64,000 nucleotides of DNA. Origin: Pseudomonas sp. MYb185. Its GTDB lineage: Bacteria > Pseudomonadota > Gammaproteobacteria > Pseudomonadales > Pseudomonadaceae. Below, in pieces: positions 57,116 to 64,000 of this stretch. Numbering within the stretch: the stretch's first letter is position 1; every line of letters starts with the position of its first letter. The translations under genes and the position numbers were made by a program. The stretch is from the NCBI RefSeq assembly GCF_002979975.1, contig NZ_PCQD01000001.1, positions 1-64,000 of the forward strand. Reading direction: 5' to 3'. The notes beneath the pieces were generated by a model that was not told where the DNA came from, made no database searches, and worked only from the letters and a program-made list of their open reading frames with translations.

Positions 57116-58479
57116 CCCGCTCGCTGCGCTCCCGGCTGGTATTCAGTGCTGCCGGCTTTGTCATGTTGTTCGTGTTGGCACTGCTGCCGGCACTGCAGAG
57201 TGTATTTGACCAGACCATGGAGCAGATCATTCAGCAGCGTCTGGCAGCCGATGCCTCGACCCTGGTCAGTGCGGCCAGTGTGGTCAATGGCAAGTTGGTC
57301 ATGCCCGAACGCATGCCTGATGAAGAGTTCAATCTGCCCGAGGCCAAGCTGTTGGGCTTCGTCCATGATGTGCAGGGCAATGTCATCTGGAATTCGCGTT
57401 CCACCGAGGATGAGCAACTGCACTATCTGCCCCATTTCAGCGGTGGGCGTATCGACTTCCTGCGGATTCGCGATGCCAATCAGAAGGAATTCTACGTCTA
57501 TGATGTGGAGGTCCACCTGGCGGGGGATGATGAACTGCCGCTGAGTTTCGTCACCATGTTGCCGAGCAGTGAGTTCGCCCCCCTGCAGCGTGACTTCCGC
57601 CACAAGCTGCGCCTGTGGCTGGGTGGTGGTCTGCTGATTCTGCTGGTGCTGCTGTGGCTGGGACTGACCTGGAGTTTTCAATCACTGAAAGGGGTGCGTC
57701 GCGAACTCAACGAGATCGAGGCGGGCGCCAGGGATGCATTGAGCGATCAGCACCCCAGCGAACTGGCACGGCTGACCCGCTCGCTGAACCGCCTGCTCGA
57801 CAGTGAGCGTCTGCAGCGGGCACGTTATCGCGACTCCCTGGCCGATCTGGCACATAGCCTGAAAACCCCGCTGGCGGTGCTGCAGACGGTGGCGGAAAAC
57901 ATCCGCCTGGAGCCGCAGCACAATGAGCAGTCCAGGGTATTGCAGGATCAGATCGAGCGCATGAGCCAGCAGATCGACTATCAATTGCAACGAGCCAGCC
58001 TGCGCCGCAGTGGTCTGGTCAAGCATCAGGCCGAGCTGGCGCCCGTGGTGGCCAGACTCAGTGGCGCGTTGGGCAAGGTCTACCGGGACAAGCCGGTTCG
58101 GCTGGAATGCGATATCAGTGACGGTTTACGGGTACCGATGGAGGAGGGCGCGTTGCTCGAGCTGCTGGGCAATCTGCTGGAGAACGCCTATCGCCTGAGC
58201 ATTTCGCACATCCGTGTGAGTGCCTCGGCCAGTGCCGGCATCTACGATCTGCTGGTCGAGGATGATGGCCCGGGGGTACCGGAAGACCAGCGCCAACGGA
58301 TCATCGGTCGCGGTGAGCGGCTGGATACCACGCACCCGGGTCAAGGCATCGGCCTGTCGGTGGTCAAGGACATCATCGAGAGTTATGGCGGCGAGCTGAG
58401 CCTGGACGACTCGCCGCTGGGTGGGGCAGCTTTTCGTATCCGTCTGAAGAGCGAAAGCCGCTATGCGGAGTACCACTGA
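57112..58479 (+). CDS. phoQ: PhoQ sensor histidine kinase
   Basis: 455 residues: membrane helices at about 12-30 and 165-185 flank a periplasmic sensor domain with acidic patches; then HAMP, the phospho-acceptor His in LADLAHSLKTPLAVLQ, and ATPase boxes N (LLGNLLENAY), G1 (VEDDGPGVP) and G2 (GQGIGLSVVKDI). Sequence follows P. aeruginosa PhoQ throughout. GTG at 57112 overlaps the phoP stop (GTGA); a GTG two codons earlier is possible. It senses divalent cations and peptides in the periplasm and phosphorylates PhoP. Ends 26 nt from the convergent rpiA stop. Confidence 0.95.
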   Translation: MTRSLRSRLVFSAAGFVMLFVLALLPALQSVFDQTMEQIIQQRLAADASTLVSAASVVNGKLVMPERMPDEEFNLPEAKLLGFVHDVQGNVIWNSRSTEDEQLHYLPHFSGGRIDFLRIRDANQKEFYVYDVEVHLAGDDELPLSFVTMLPSSEFAPLQRDFRHKLRLWLGGGLLILLVLLWLGLTWSFQSLKGVRRELNEIEAGARDALSDQHPSELARLTRSLNRLLDSERLQRARYRDSLADLAHSLKTPLAVLQTVAENIRLEPQHNEQSRVLQDQIERMSQQIDYQLQRASLRRSGLVKHQAELAPVVARLSGALGKVYRDKPVRLECDISDGLRVPMEEGALLELLGNLLENAYRLSISHIRVSASASAGIYDLLVEDDGPGVPEDQRQRIIGRGERLDTTHPGQGIGLSVVKDIIESYGGELSLDDSPLGGAAFRIRLKSESRYAEYH

Positions 58480-58484
58480 CCGAA

Positions 58485-58498
58485 GCGGCCTTGGCCGC
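58485..58498. terminator. short palindrome between phoQ and rpiA
   Basis: GCGGCC TT GGCCGC lies in the 26-nt gap between two convergent stop codons. It is GC-rich and could work in both directions, but it is short and lacks T tracts. Confidence 0.4.
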
Positions 58499-58505
58499 CG
58501 ACAGG

Positions 58506-59186
58506 TCAGCCGGCAGTGCGTTCCAGGCGTTGCACGCCGGTGGCCGTGCCGAGCAGCAGGATATCCGCTGGTCGCGCAGCGAACAGACCATTGCAGACCA
58601 CGCCGACGATGGCGTTGAGCTGTTCTTCCAGGCCGCGTGGATCATGGATCTGCATATTGTGGACATCCAGAATCACATTGCCGTTATCGGTGACCACGCC
58701 CTCGCGGTATACCGGGTCGCCACCGAGCCGGACGATCTGCCGGGCCACATGGCTGCGGGCCATGGGGATCACCTCCACCGGTAGCGGGAACTCGCCCAGG
58801 GTGGTGACCAGCTTGCTTTCGTCGGCGATGCAGATGAAGGTGCGTGCCACCGCGGCGACGATCTTCTCCCGGGTCAGTGCCGCGCCGCCGCCCTTGATCA
58901 GCTCCAGATGCCGGTTGGTCTCATCGGCGCCGTCGACATAATAGTCCAGCGTCGCCACGCTGTTCAGATCGTAGACCGGGATGCCGTGCTGCTTCAGGCG
59001 CTGGGCAGTGGCCTCGGAGCTGGCTACCGCACCGTCGAACATGCCCTTGTGCCGCGCCAGTGCATCGATGAAACAGTTGGCCGTCGAGCCGGTGCCGACC
59101 CCAATGACGCTCTGGTCTTCCAGGTGGGGCAGCAGAATCTCCACCGCTGCCTGCCCAACCGCGCGCTTGAGTTCGTCCTGGGTCAT
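58506..59186 (-). CDS. rpiA: ribose-5-phosphate isomerase A
   Basis: Interconverts ribose 5-phosphate and ribulose 5-phosphate in the pentose phosphate pathway. 226 residues. Seen: [13 protein letters not shown] near residue 28, which binds phosphate, SSEAT, the catalytic acids in YVDGADE, and [15 protein letters not shown]. It diverges from ilvA with 126 bp between the starts, as in other pseudomonads, and converges with phoQ. It acts beside the transketolase encoded at 5.9 kb in the same window. Confidence 0.97.
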   Translation of the reverse strand: MTQDELKRAVGQAAVEILLPHLEDQSVIGVGTGSTANCFIDALARHKGMFDGAVASSEATAQRLKQHGIPVYDLNSVATLDYYVDGADETNRHLELIKGGGAALTREKIVAAVARTFICIADESKLVTTLGEFPLPVEVIPMARSHVARQIVRLGGDPVYREGVVTDNGNVILDVHNMQIHDPRGLEEQLNAIVGVVCNGLFAARPADILLLGTATGVQRLERTAG

Positions 59187-59312
59187 GCCGGTTACCTCTG
59201 TGCTTTTGAATAAAGAGCCGATTATACGGCCCTGTCCTTGCCGCGTGTAGTCGCGGAGCGCCCGATTCGTTTAGACTGGCCGCTTTGTTTTCATCACCAA
59301 GCCGAAACCCTG

Positions 59313-60833
59313 ATGCCTACTCTGGAAAGCTACGTAAAGAAAATCCTCTGCTCCCCCGTGTACGATGTAGCGGTCGAGACCCCCATTCACCGCGCCGCCT
59401 TTCTCTCCGAGCGCCTGGGTAATACCGTGCTGCTCAAGCGCGAAGACCTGCAGCCGGTGTTTTCCTTCAAGATCCGCGGCGCCTACAACAAGCTGGCGAG
59501 CCTGACTGATGAGCAGCGTGCCTGTGGTGTGATTGCGGCCTCGGCGGGTAACCATGCCCAGGGGCTGGCATTCGCGGCGCGGCATATGGGCGTCAAGGCG
59601 ACCATCGTGATGCCCCGGACCACGCCCGAGATCAAGGTCAAGGCGGTGCGGGCCCGCGGCGGCAAGGTGGTGCTGCATGGGGATGCCTTCGATGAGGCGC
59701 TGGCCTACGCGCAGAAGCAGGTCAAGGAAAAGGGCCTGGTGTTCATCCATCCCTATGATGATCCCGAGACCATTGCCGGCCAGGGCACCGTCGCCATGGA
59801 AATCCTGCGCCAGCATCAGGGCCAGTTGGATGCCATCTTCGTCCCGGTGGGCGGGGGCGGGCTGATCGCCGGTATCGCCGCCTATGTGAAGTACCTGCGC
59901 CCGGAGATCAAGGTCATCGGTGTCGAGCCGCAGGACTCCAACTGCCTGCAGACCGCCCTGCAACGCGGCCGGCGCGTCACCCTGGCCCAGGTCGGGCAGT
60001 TCGCCGATGGTGTGGCGGTGGCGCAGATCGGCAAGTACACCTTCGACATCTGCAAGAAATATGTCGATGAGGTGATCACCGTATCCTCCGACGAGATGTG
60101 CGCGGCGATCAAGGATATCTACGACGATACCCGCTCGATCTGCGAACCGGCCGGCTGCCTGGGCGTGGCCGGGATCAAGAAGTACGTCGAGCGCGAAGGC
60201 TGCACCGGCAAGGTGATGGTCGCCATCGACTCGGGCGCCAACATCAACTTCGACCGCCTGCGTCATGTCGCCGAGCGTGCCGAGATCGGCGAACAACGCG
60301 AAGCGCTGCTGGCGGTGACCATTCCTGAACGTCCGGGCAGCTTCAAGGCGTTTTGCCAGGCCATCGGCAAGCGTGCCATCACCGAATTCAACTACCGTTA
60401 CCATGACAGCAAGGAGGCTCACATCTTCGTCGGTGTGCAGACTCACCCGGAAAATGATCCGCGCGAGGCGCTGGTGTCGGGGCTGCTCGAGAAGGATTTT
60501 CCGGTACTGGACCTGACCGACAACGAGTTGGCCAAGCTGCATATCCGGCACATGGTGGGTGGCCACTCGGTGCAGGTGGAGGACGAGGTGGTGTATCGCT
60601 TCGAATTTCCAGAGCGTCCCGGCGCGTTGTTCAACTTCCTCAACAAGCTGGGTGGGCGCTGGAATATCTCCATGTTCCACTACCGCAACCATGGTGCCGA
60701 CTACGGTCGGGTGGTGGTCGGGCTGCAGGTACCCGAGGCCGAGCGCGGCAAGGTACCGGCGGCGCTGGAGGAGATCGGCTATCCCTATTGGGACGAGAGC
60801 GATAACCCCGCTTATCAACTGTACCTGGGCTGA
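59313..60833 (+). CDS. ilvA: threonine dehydratase, biosynthetic
   Basis: Pyridoxal-phosphate enzyme that deaminates threonine to 2-oxobutanoate, the first step to isoleucine. 506 residues: the catalytic part has FSFKIRGAYNKL with the cofactor lysine near residue 60, AASAGNHAQGLA and the phosphate-binding VGGGGLIAG; two C-terminal ACT-type regulatory domains follow (AVTIPERPGSFKAFCQ near 335 and FEFPERPGALFNFLN near 430) for isoleucine and valine. ATG at 59313 gives MPTLESYVKKIL, the family start. Only one base separates its stop from that of the convergent diguanylate cyclase gene. Confidence 0.96.
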   Translation: MPTLESYVKKILCSPVYDVAVETPIHRAAFLSERLGNTVLLKREDLQPVFSFKIRGAYNKLASLTDEQRACGVIAASAGNHAQGLAFAARHMGVKATIVMPRTTPEIKVKAVRARGGKVVLHGDAFDEALAYAQKQVKEKGLVFIHPYDDPETIAGQGTVAMEILRQHQGQLDAIFVPVGGGGLIAGIAAYVKYLRPEIKVIGVEPQDSNCLQTALQRGRRVTLAQVGQFADGVAVAQIGKYTFDICKKYVDEVITVSSDEMCAAIKDIYDDTRSICEPAGCLGVAGIKKYVEREGCTGKVMVAIDSGANINFDRLRHVAERAEIGEQREALLAVTIPERPGSFKAFCQAIGKRAITEFNYRYHDSKEAHIFVGVQTHPENDPREALVSGLLEKDFPVLDLTDNELAKLHIRHMVGGHSVQVEDEVVYRFEFPERPGALFNFLNKLGGRWNISMFHYRNHGADYGRVVVGLQVPEAERGKVPAALEEIGYPYWDESDNPAYQLYLG

Positions 60834-60834
60834 G

Positions 60835-62688
60835 TCAGCTGACCAGCTCGGCGTGGGCGCTGCAGTTGCGGCCAGCGGCCTTGGCCTGATACAGCGCCCG
60901 GTCAGCCGCGCCGACCAACGCTTCGGGCTGCTGGTCGGTGCCGGGCAGGGTGCAGGCGATGCCGATGCTGACGGTCATGCGGTTACCGGGCGCCACGGCA
61001 TGATGAATGTTCATTGCCCGTACCGCTTCATGGATCAGCTCCGCCACCTTCCGGCATTGCTGCAGGTCGGCACCGGGCAGCAATAGCGCGAACTCCTCGC
61101 CGCCGTAGCGGCATACCCGCTCCCCTTCACGGCCCACATGCAGTTGCAGTGCGCGGCCCAGTTGGCGCAGGGCGTCGTCACCGGCCTGGTGGCCGAGGGT
61201 GTCGTTATAGTGCTTGAAGTAGTCCACATCGACCATCAGCAGGCCCAGCGGCAACTGCTGGCGTTGCAGCCGACGCCATTCCGCCATCAGCGCCGAGTCG
61301 AAATAGCGCCGATTGAACAGCCCGGTCAGGCCATCGAGCTGGGTCAGTTTCTCCAACTGCGCGGTGGCCTCCAGTTGCTGGCGATTGTTGCGGCCGACGC
61401 AGATCAGATAGTCGCGCCCCAGGCGGTTCATGTGGCGCACGCTGATTTCCAGCGGAATGAGCCTGCCGGTGCGGGTGCGGATATGTCGCTGGTAGATCGC
61501 GCTGTCACCCTGGATGACCTGCTGCTGCAATGCCTGCAGCCATTCCCTGGCGCCGGGCATCACATCCTCCGGGCTGATGGCGATGATTTCGCGCAATTGC
61601 TCACCGCTGTAGCCGATGCTGGTCCAGCAGGTACGGTTCATGTAGACGATTTCCAGCGGGTCGAGGCTGAGAATGAACAGTGCATCATGGCTGTAGTCGG
61701 TCATGTCGAGAATCAGCCGCAGGCGTGACTGGCTGGTCTGCAGTACCTCCTCGGCCTGCTGGCGGCGGGCGATTTCACTTTGCAGGGTGCGGTTGCTGGT
61801 CTGCAGGGCGCGCAGCCGATGCAGGTCGAGCAGCGCCAGCCACAATGTATAGCACAGCAGCAGGCTGGCCAGCAGCCCGCTGACCAGGGTGATCAACGGC
61901 ACCGCGGTGCTGTGGCGCTGCTGCAACTCCCTGCTGGGATAGGTATGCAGGACGAAATTGTTGTTGTCACCCAGCTGCACTCGGGCCTGCACCTGGCTGG
62001 CGGAGTCGATGGTGTCGGCGCGCTTGCGCTGGAAGATCGGTTGCGCGCCATCGCTGATCGTCAGGCTCATGTGTTCCACCGGCAAGCGGCGCAGCAGGCT
62101 GTTGATCAGCTGTTCGACGCGGAAGATGGCGATGAGGTAGCCGTCGAATTGCCGGGTGCCGCTGGCCTGTCGATACAGCGGCACATAGTAGGCCAGCCCG
62201 TGTCCGCCCTGCACCAGTTCGAAATGGCTGCTGAGGATCGGTCGGCTCAGTTCCCGGGCGCGGAGCAGAAAGGGCATGTTCGGGTGGTCCGGTGGATAGC
62301 GAAAGGCGATGGCCTGTTCGTTGCCCGCCAGCGGGCGGATCCATTGCAGCTGATAATGGGGATCCAGCCACTCAATGGCCTGCAGGTTGTCGAAGTCGTG
62401 CAACAGGCGGTCCGCGTCCCGGTACCAGAGGGGCCGCTGGTGGTGATACAGCTCCCAACGCTGGGCGAAGCGCTGCAGGGCATTGCTCTGGTAGGCGAAG
62501 TGGGTTTCGATCTGGCGCGCCAGTATATGGGTTTCCTGCTGCAGCAGCTTTGCGCCCTGTTGCTGTTCGGCAATGCTCAGTGTGCGCCAGACCCAGAGTG
62601 TTCCGGCGGCCAGGCAGGCGAACAGCGCCACCACCAGCAGGGCGTTGATCGCCTGCTGCGAGGGGTGATTGTAGGGAGACGCATCCAT
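60835..62688 (-). CDS. membrane diguanylate cyclase with CHASE, PAS and GGDEF domains
   Basis: 617-residue sensor enzyme that makes cyclic di-GMP. Order: membrane helix (about 12-33); periplasmic CHASE-like sensor (about 60-255); second helix (about 272-295); short coil; PAS domain (about 325-440); GGDEF domain (about 455-610). The active loop reads GGEEF (CRYGGEEFALLLP), a functional variant, and metal-binding D in LLMVDVDYFKHYND is kept. An RxxD inhibitory site is not clear to me. No phosphodiesterase domain is attached. The ATG at 62688 fits the start of the helix; upstream in-frame sequence lacks family character. Confidence 0.88.
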   Translation of the reverse strand: MDASPYNHPSQQAINALLVVALFACLAAGTLWVWRTLSIAEQQQGAKLLQQETHILARQIETHFAYQSNALQRFAQRWELYHHQRPLWYRDADRLLHDFDNLQAIEWLDPHYQLQWIRPLAGNEQAIAFRYPPDHPNMPFLLRARELSRPILSSHFELVQGGHGLAYYVPLYRQASGTRQFDGYLIAIFRVEQLINSLLRRLPVEHMSLTISDGAQPIFQRKRADTIDSASQVQARVQLGDNNNFVLHTYPSRELQQRHSTAVPLITLVSGLLASLLLCYTLWLALLDLHRLRALQTSNRTLQSEIARRQQAEEVLQTSQSRLRLILDMTDYSHDALFILSLDPLEIVYMNRTCWTSIGYSGEQLREIIAISPEDVMPGAREWLQALQQQVIQGDSAIYQRHIRTRTGRLIPLEISVRHMNRLGRDYLICVGRNNRQQLEATAQLEKLTQLDGLTGLFNRRYFDSALMAEWRRLQRQQLPLGLLMVDVDYFKHYNDTLGHQAGDDALRQLGRALQLHVGREGERVCRYGGEEFALLLPGADLQQCRKVAELIHEAVRAMNIHHAVAPGNRMTVSIGIACTLPGTDQQPEALVGAADRALYQAKAAGRNCSAHAELVS

Positions 62689-62968
62689 GGGCTGCTTCGA
62701 ACATCCTGTAAGTGAGGTGACCTGACCACAGTATATGCCCGGATTGCGCGGCCTGCCGTGTTGTGGCGGGGTATTCTGCCTGGTCGGCAGCACGGCAACG
62801 GGCACGGTTCCCGAAACGTATCGACTCTGTCTTGACGGCAGGGTGTTAATGCGCTATACGGTGTCGCTCGATACGTTGGAATGGATAGTCTCGACATGAT
62901 GTAGGTGCCCGTGTCGCGGGTGCTCTGACGGAACAGCCAGGTTGTAGGCCAGTATTGGAGGGCAGGTA

Positions 62969-63103
62969 ATGCGCCGTAAGCCGGATTTGATTTGGATTCT
63001 CGTGCTTGTATTCACCTTGGGCGTCGTGACGACGGGGTACACCCAGAGCTATTTCGAGCGTTCCCCAGACCCTTCCGTGGTCATGCCTGTCGCAACAGAA
63101 TAA
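62969..63103 (+). CDS. 44-residue single-pass membrane protein
   Basis: A short gene with GGAGGGCAGGTA directly before the ATG. The product starts MRRKPDLIWILVLVF, has one hydrophobic segment (about 7-24) after a basic N-terminus, so the N-terminus should stay in the cytosol, and a polar tail TGYTQSYFERSPDP ending in VATE. Similar small proteins next to the fau gene occur in pseudomonads as far as I recall; no function is known to me. Its last 23 bases overlap the end of the convergent fau gene. Confidence 0.7.
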   Translation: MRRKPDLIWILVLVFTLGVVTTGYTQSYFERSPDPSVVMPVATE

Positions 63104-63683
63104 TCTGCTGATCGCTGACGATACCGTCCAGGGGAATGTCCCAGGCGGCGATGGGCAGTTGCTCAACGCGCTGGCATTCATGGGCCAGCCCCAGTAGGCG
63201 CGGCCCGGTCCAGCCCTGACGGCGCCGGCGAAAGGCGAAGGTCCGGTCATAGAAGCCGCCGCCCATGCCGAGGCGGTTGCCGGAGCTGTCGAAGCCGACC
63301 AGCGGCATCAGCACCAGTTGCAGCCGCCAGGGCTTGGCCTGCAGGCCGCGGTTGAGCAGCGGTTCGCGAATGCCGAATCGATTGGTCACCCAGCGCTGGT
63401 TGGGCAACAGGCGTTGAAAGTGCATGCGGTTGGCCGGCCAGCCGCTGATCACCGGCAGGTAGCAATGCTTGCCCAGGCGCTGGGCATGGCGCAGCAGGGC
63501 GCCGGGGTCGATTTCCCCGTCATTGGCCAGATAGAAGGCAATATGCCGGCTACGCCGGAACAGAGGGTGCTGCGCCAGTTGCCGCAACAGGCGTTGACTG
63601 GCCTGGTGTTGCTGCTGGGGTGTCAGGGCGCGGCGGGCGGTGCGTAGTTGACGGCGCAGGGTGGTGCGTTCTGCGCCGTTCAT
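63081..63683 (-). CDS. fau: 5-formyltetrahydrofolate cyclo-ligase
   Basis: Converts 5-formyltetrahydrofolate to 5,10-methenyltetrahydrofolate with ATP, recycling a folate storage form. 200 residues. Seen: basic N-terminus LRRQLRTARRAL, IAFYLANDGEIDP, the FGIREP segment and the nucleotide site PLVGFDSSGNRLGMGGGFYDRTF in its core LGMGGGFYDR. It stands directly downstream of 6S RNA and the zapA end on the minus strand, the standard gammaproteobacterial order. In such organisms it is often processed from the same transcript as 6S RNA. Confidence 0.93.
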   Translation of the reverse strand: MNGAERTTLRRQLRTARRALTPQQQHQASQRLLRQLAQHPLFRRSRHIAFYLANDGEIDPGALLRHAQRLGKHCYLPVISGWPANRMHFQRLLPNQRWVTNRFGIREPLLNRGLQAKPWRLQLVLMPLVGFDSSGNRLGMGGGFYDRTFAFRRRRQGWTGPRLLGLAHECQRVEQLPIAAWDIPLDGIVSDQQIILLRQA

Positions 63684-63687
63684 CGAA

Positions 63688-63866
63688 GGGGTCCCCGGAA
63701 TGCCGCTGTCGGGTTAGCCCTTGAACCCGAAAGTTCAAGGTGGGGGACACGGTACCGTCTCAGGCTTTCCGGCATGCGGACATGCACACTGACGGCAACG
63801 CGTGGCCTCCTTCTACAGGAGTATCGGCTCAGGGACGTCTCCGACTGGCAAACACCCCAGGGATGT
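63688..63866 (-). ncRNA. ssrS: 6S RNA
   Basis: About 179 nt that copies the RNA polymerase sigma-70 holoenzyme's open promoter and down-regulates transcription in stationary phase. Conserved parts seen in order on the minus strand: CCAGTCGGAGACGTCCCTGA followed by GCCGATACT, the mid part GTGTGCATGTCCGCA, then CCCCACCTTGAAC and TTTCGGGTTCAAGGGCTA on the 3' side. The outer ends ACATCCCTGGGGTG and ATTCCGGGGACC can pair into the closing stem. Ends are approximate. Located between zapA and fau as expected. Confidence 0.9.
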
Positions 63867-63871
63867 GACCG

Positions 63872-63877
63872 AGTATA
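63872..63877 (-). promoter_or_regulatory. -10 hexamer of the 6S RNA promoter
   Basis: TATACT on the minus strand, about six bases before the expected 6S start near 63866. The -35 region (around GTGAAG) is poor. Confidence 0.6.
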
Positions 63878-63916
63878 CAGAATACTCACGGCAACTTCAC
63901 GTCCGGCAATTCGGCT

Positions 63917-64000
63917 CTACTCCCGGCTGCGCGCCAGCGCCTGGTCCAGGCGGTTCACCAGTTCGCTGATCTGTTGCTGCTGATCAGTCATGGCCTGACT
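63917..64000 (-). CDS. zapA: C-terminal end of a ZapA-type cell division protein (partial)
   Basis: The last 27 codons of a gene that continues past the window edge; the end reads MTDQQQQISELVNRLDQALA and then RSRE before TAG. A polar helix with glutamines and leucines at this place is what a ZapA C-terminus looks like, and the order zapA, 6S RNA, fau is well known in pseudomonads, so identity rests mainly on synteny. It is on the same strand as 6S RNA, 51 nt before it. If correct, the ZapA-like gene at 42595 is a second copy. Confidence 0.65.
   Translation of the reverse strand, partial: SQAMTDQQQQISELVNRLDQALARSRE

Overview
The window reads as one chromosomal segment of a GC-rich gammaproteobacterium in the family Pseudomonadaceae. 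The strongest evidence is an oprH-phoP-phoQ operon whose proteins read like the Pseudomonas aeruginosa ones, a nosRZDFYL-tatE cluster in the Pseudomonas order, the metK/tktA/epd/pgk/fba block, serA next to a D-2-hydroxyglutarate dehydrogenase gene, and a zapA-6S RNA-fau arrangement at the right edge. A Stutzerimonas or Halopseudomonas type denitrifier fits best; the species cannot be named from the sequence alone. No phage, plasmid, CRISPR array, tRNA or rRNA gene was seen.

Layout. 0.2-5.8 kb is an S-adenosylmethionine-cycle island: metF, ahcY, metK and an ArsR/methyltransferase repressor of the SahR type with a near-perfect operator palindrome in front of it; a lipoprotein cytochrome c' lies inside. 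5.9-11.4 kb is central carbon metabolism (tktA, epd, pgk, fba). 11.4-14.6 kb holds two small unknown genes, dbpA, several palindromic repeat clusters and a transposase-less MITE-like element. 14.6-25.7 kb holds single housekeeping or poorly known genes: acyltransferase, an Lnt paralogue, a flavoprotein, a CDF transporter coupled to a small binding-protein-like lipoprotein, a YebC regulator, a four-gene run with a short alpha-glucan phosphorylase, an exonuclease and a glutaredoxin.

25.8-37.3 kb is the nitrous oxide reduction region: a soluble chemoreceptor with a zinc-binding domain, tatE, nosL, nosY, nosF, nosD, nosZ and nosR, an FNR/DNR-type box at the correct distance from a -10 hexamer before nosR, then a NorR-type NO sensor and a glycine-zipper envelope protein that share a second FNR-like box. 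37.4-42.3 kb is an RND efflux pair with a divergent TetR regulator. 42.4-42.9 kb is a ZapA-like gene with a small coiled-coil partner, apparently a second locus of this kind because a canonical zapA end lies at the right edge. 43.1-52.8 kb holds a lipoprotein lipase, malate synthase G, an alpha/beta hydrolase, a pair of large cruciform-forming repeats and several small enzymes.

52.8-60.8 kb joins D-2-hydroxyglutarate dehydrogenase and serA (serine synthesis), the Mg2+/cationic peptide system oprH-phoP-phoQ with four PhoP half-sites exactly 11 bp apart, rpiA and ilvA. The right end has a CHASE-PAS-GGDEF diguanylate cyclase, a 44-residue membrane protein, the fau (5-formyltetrahydrofolate cyclo-ligase) gene, 6S RNA and the end of zapA.

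Nothing in the window is a wholly unknown multi-gene system. The parts most worth a second look are the paired cruciform repeats at 48.8-49.1 kb, the MITE, the covarying hairpins at 11.4 kb, the ZapA-like pair, and the regulatory sites (SahR operator, FNR/DNR boxes, PhoP boxes).
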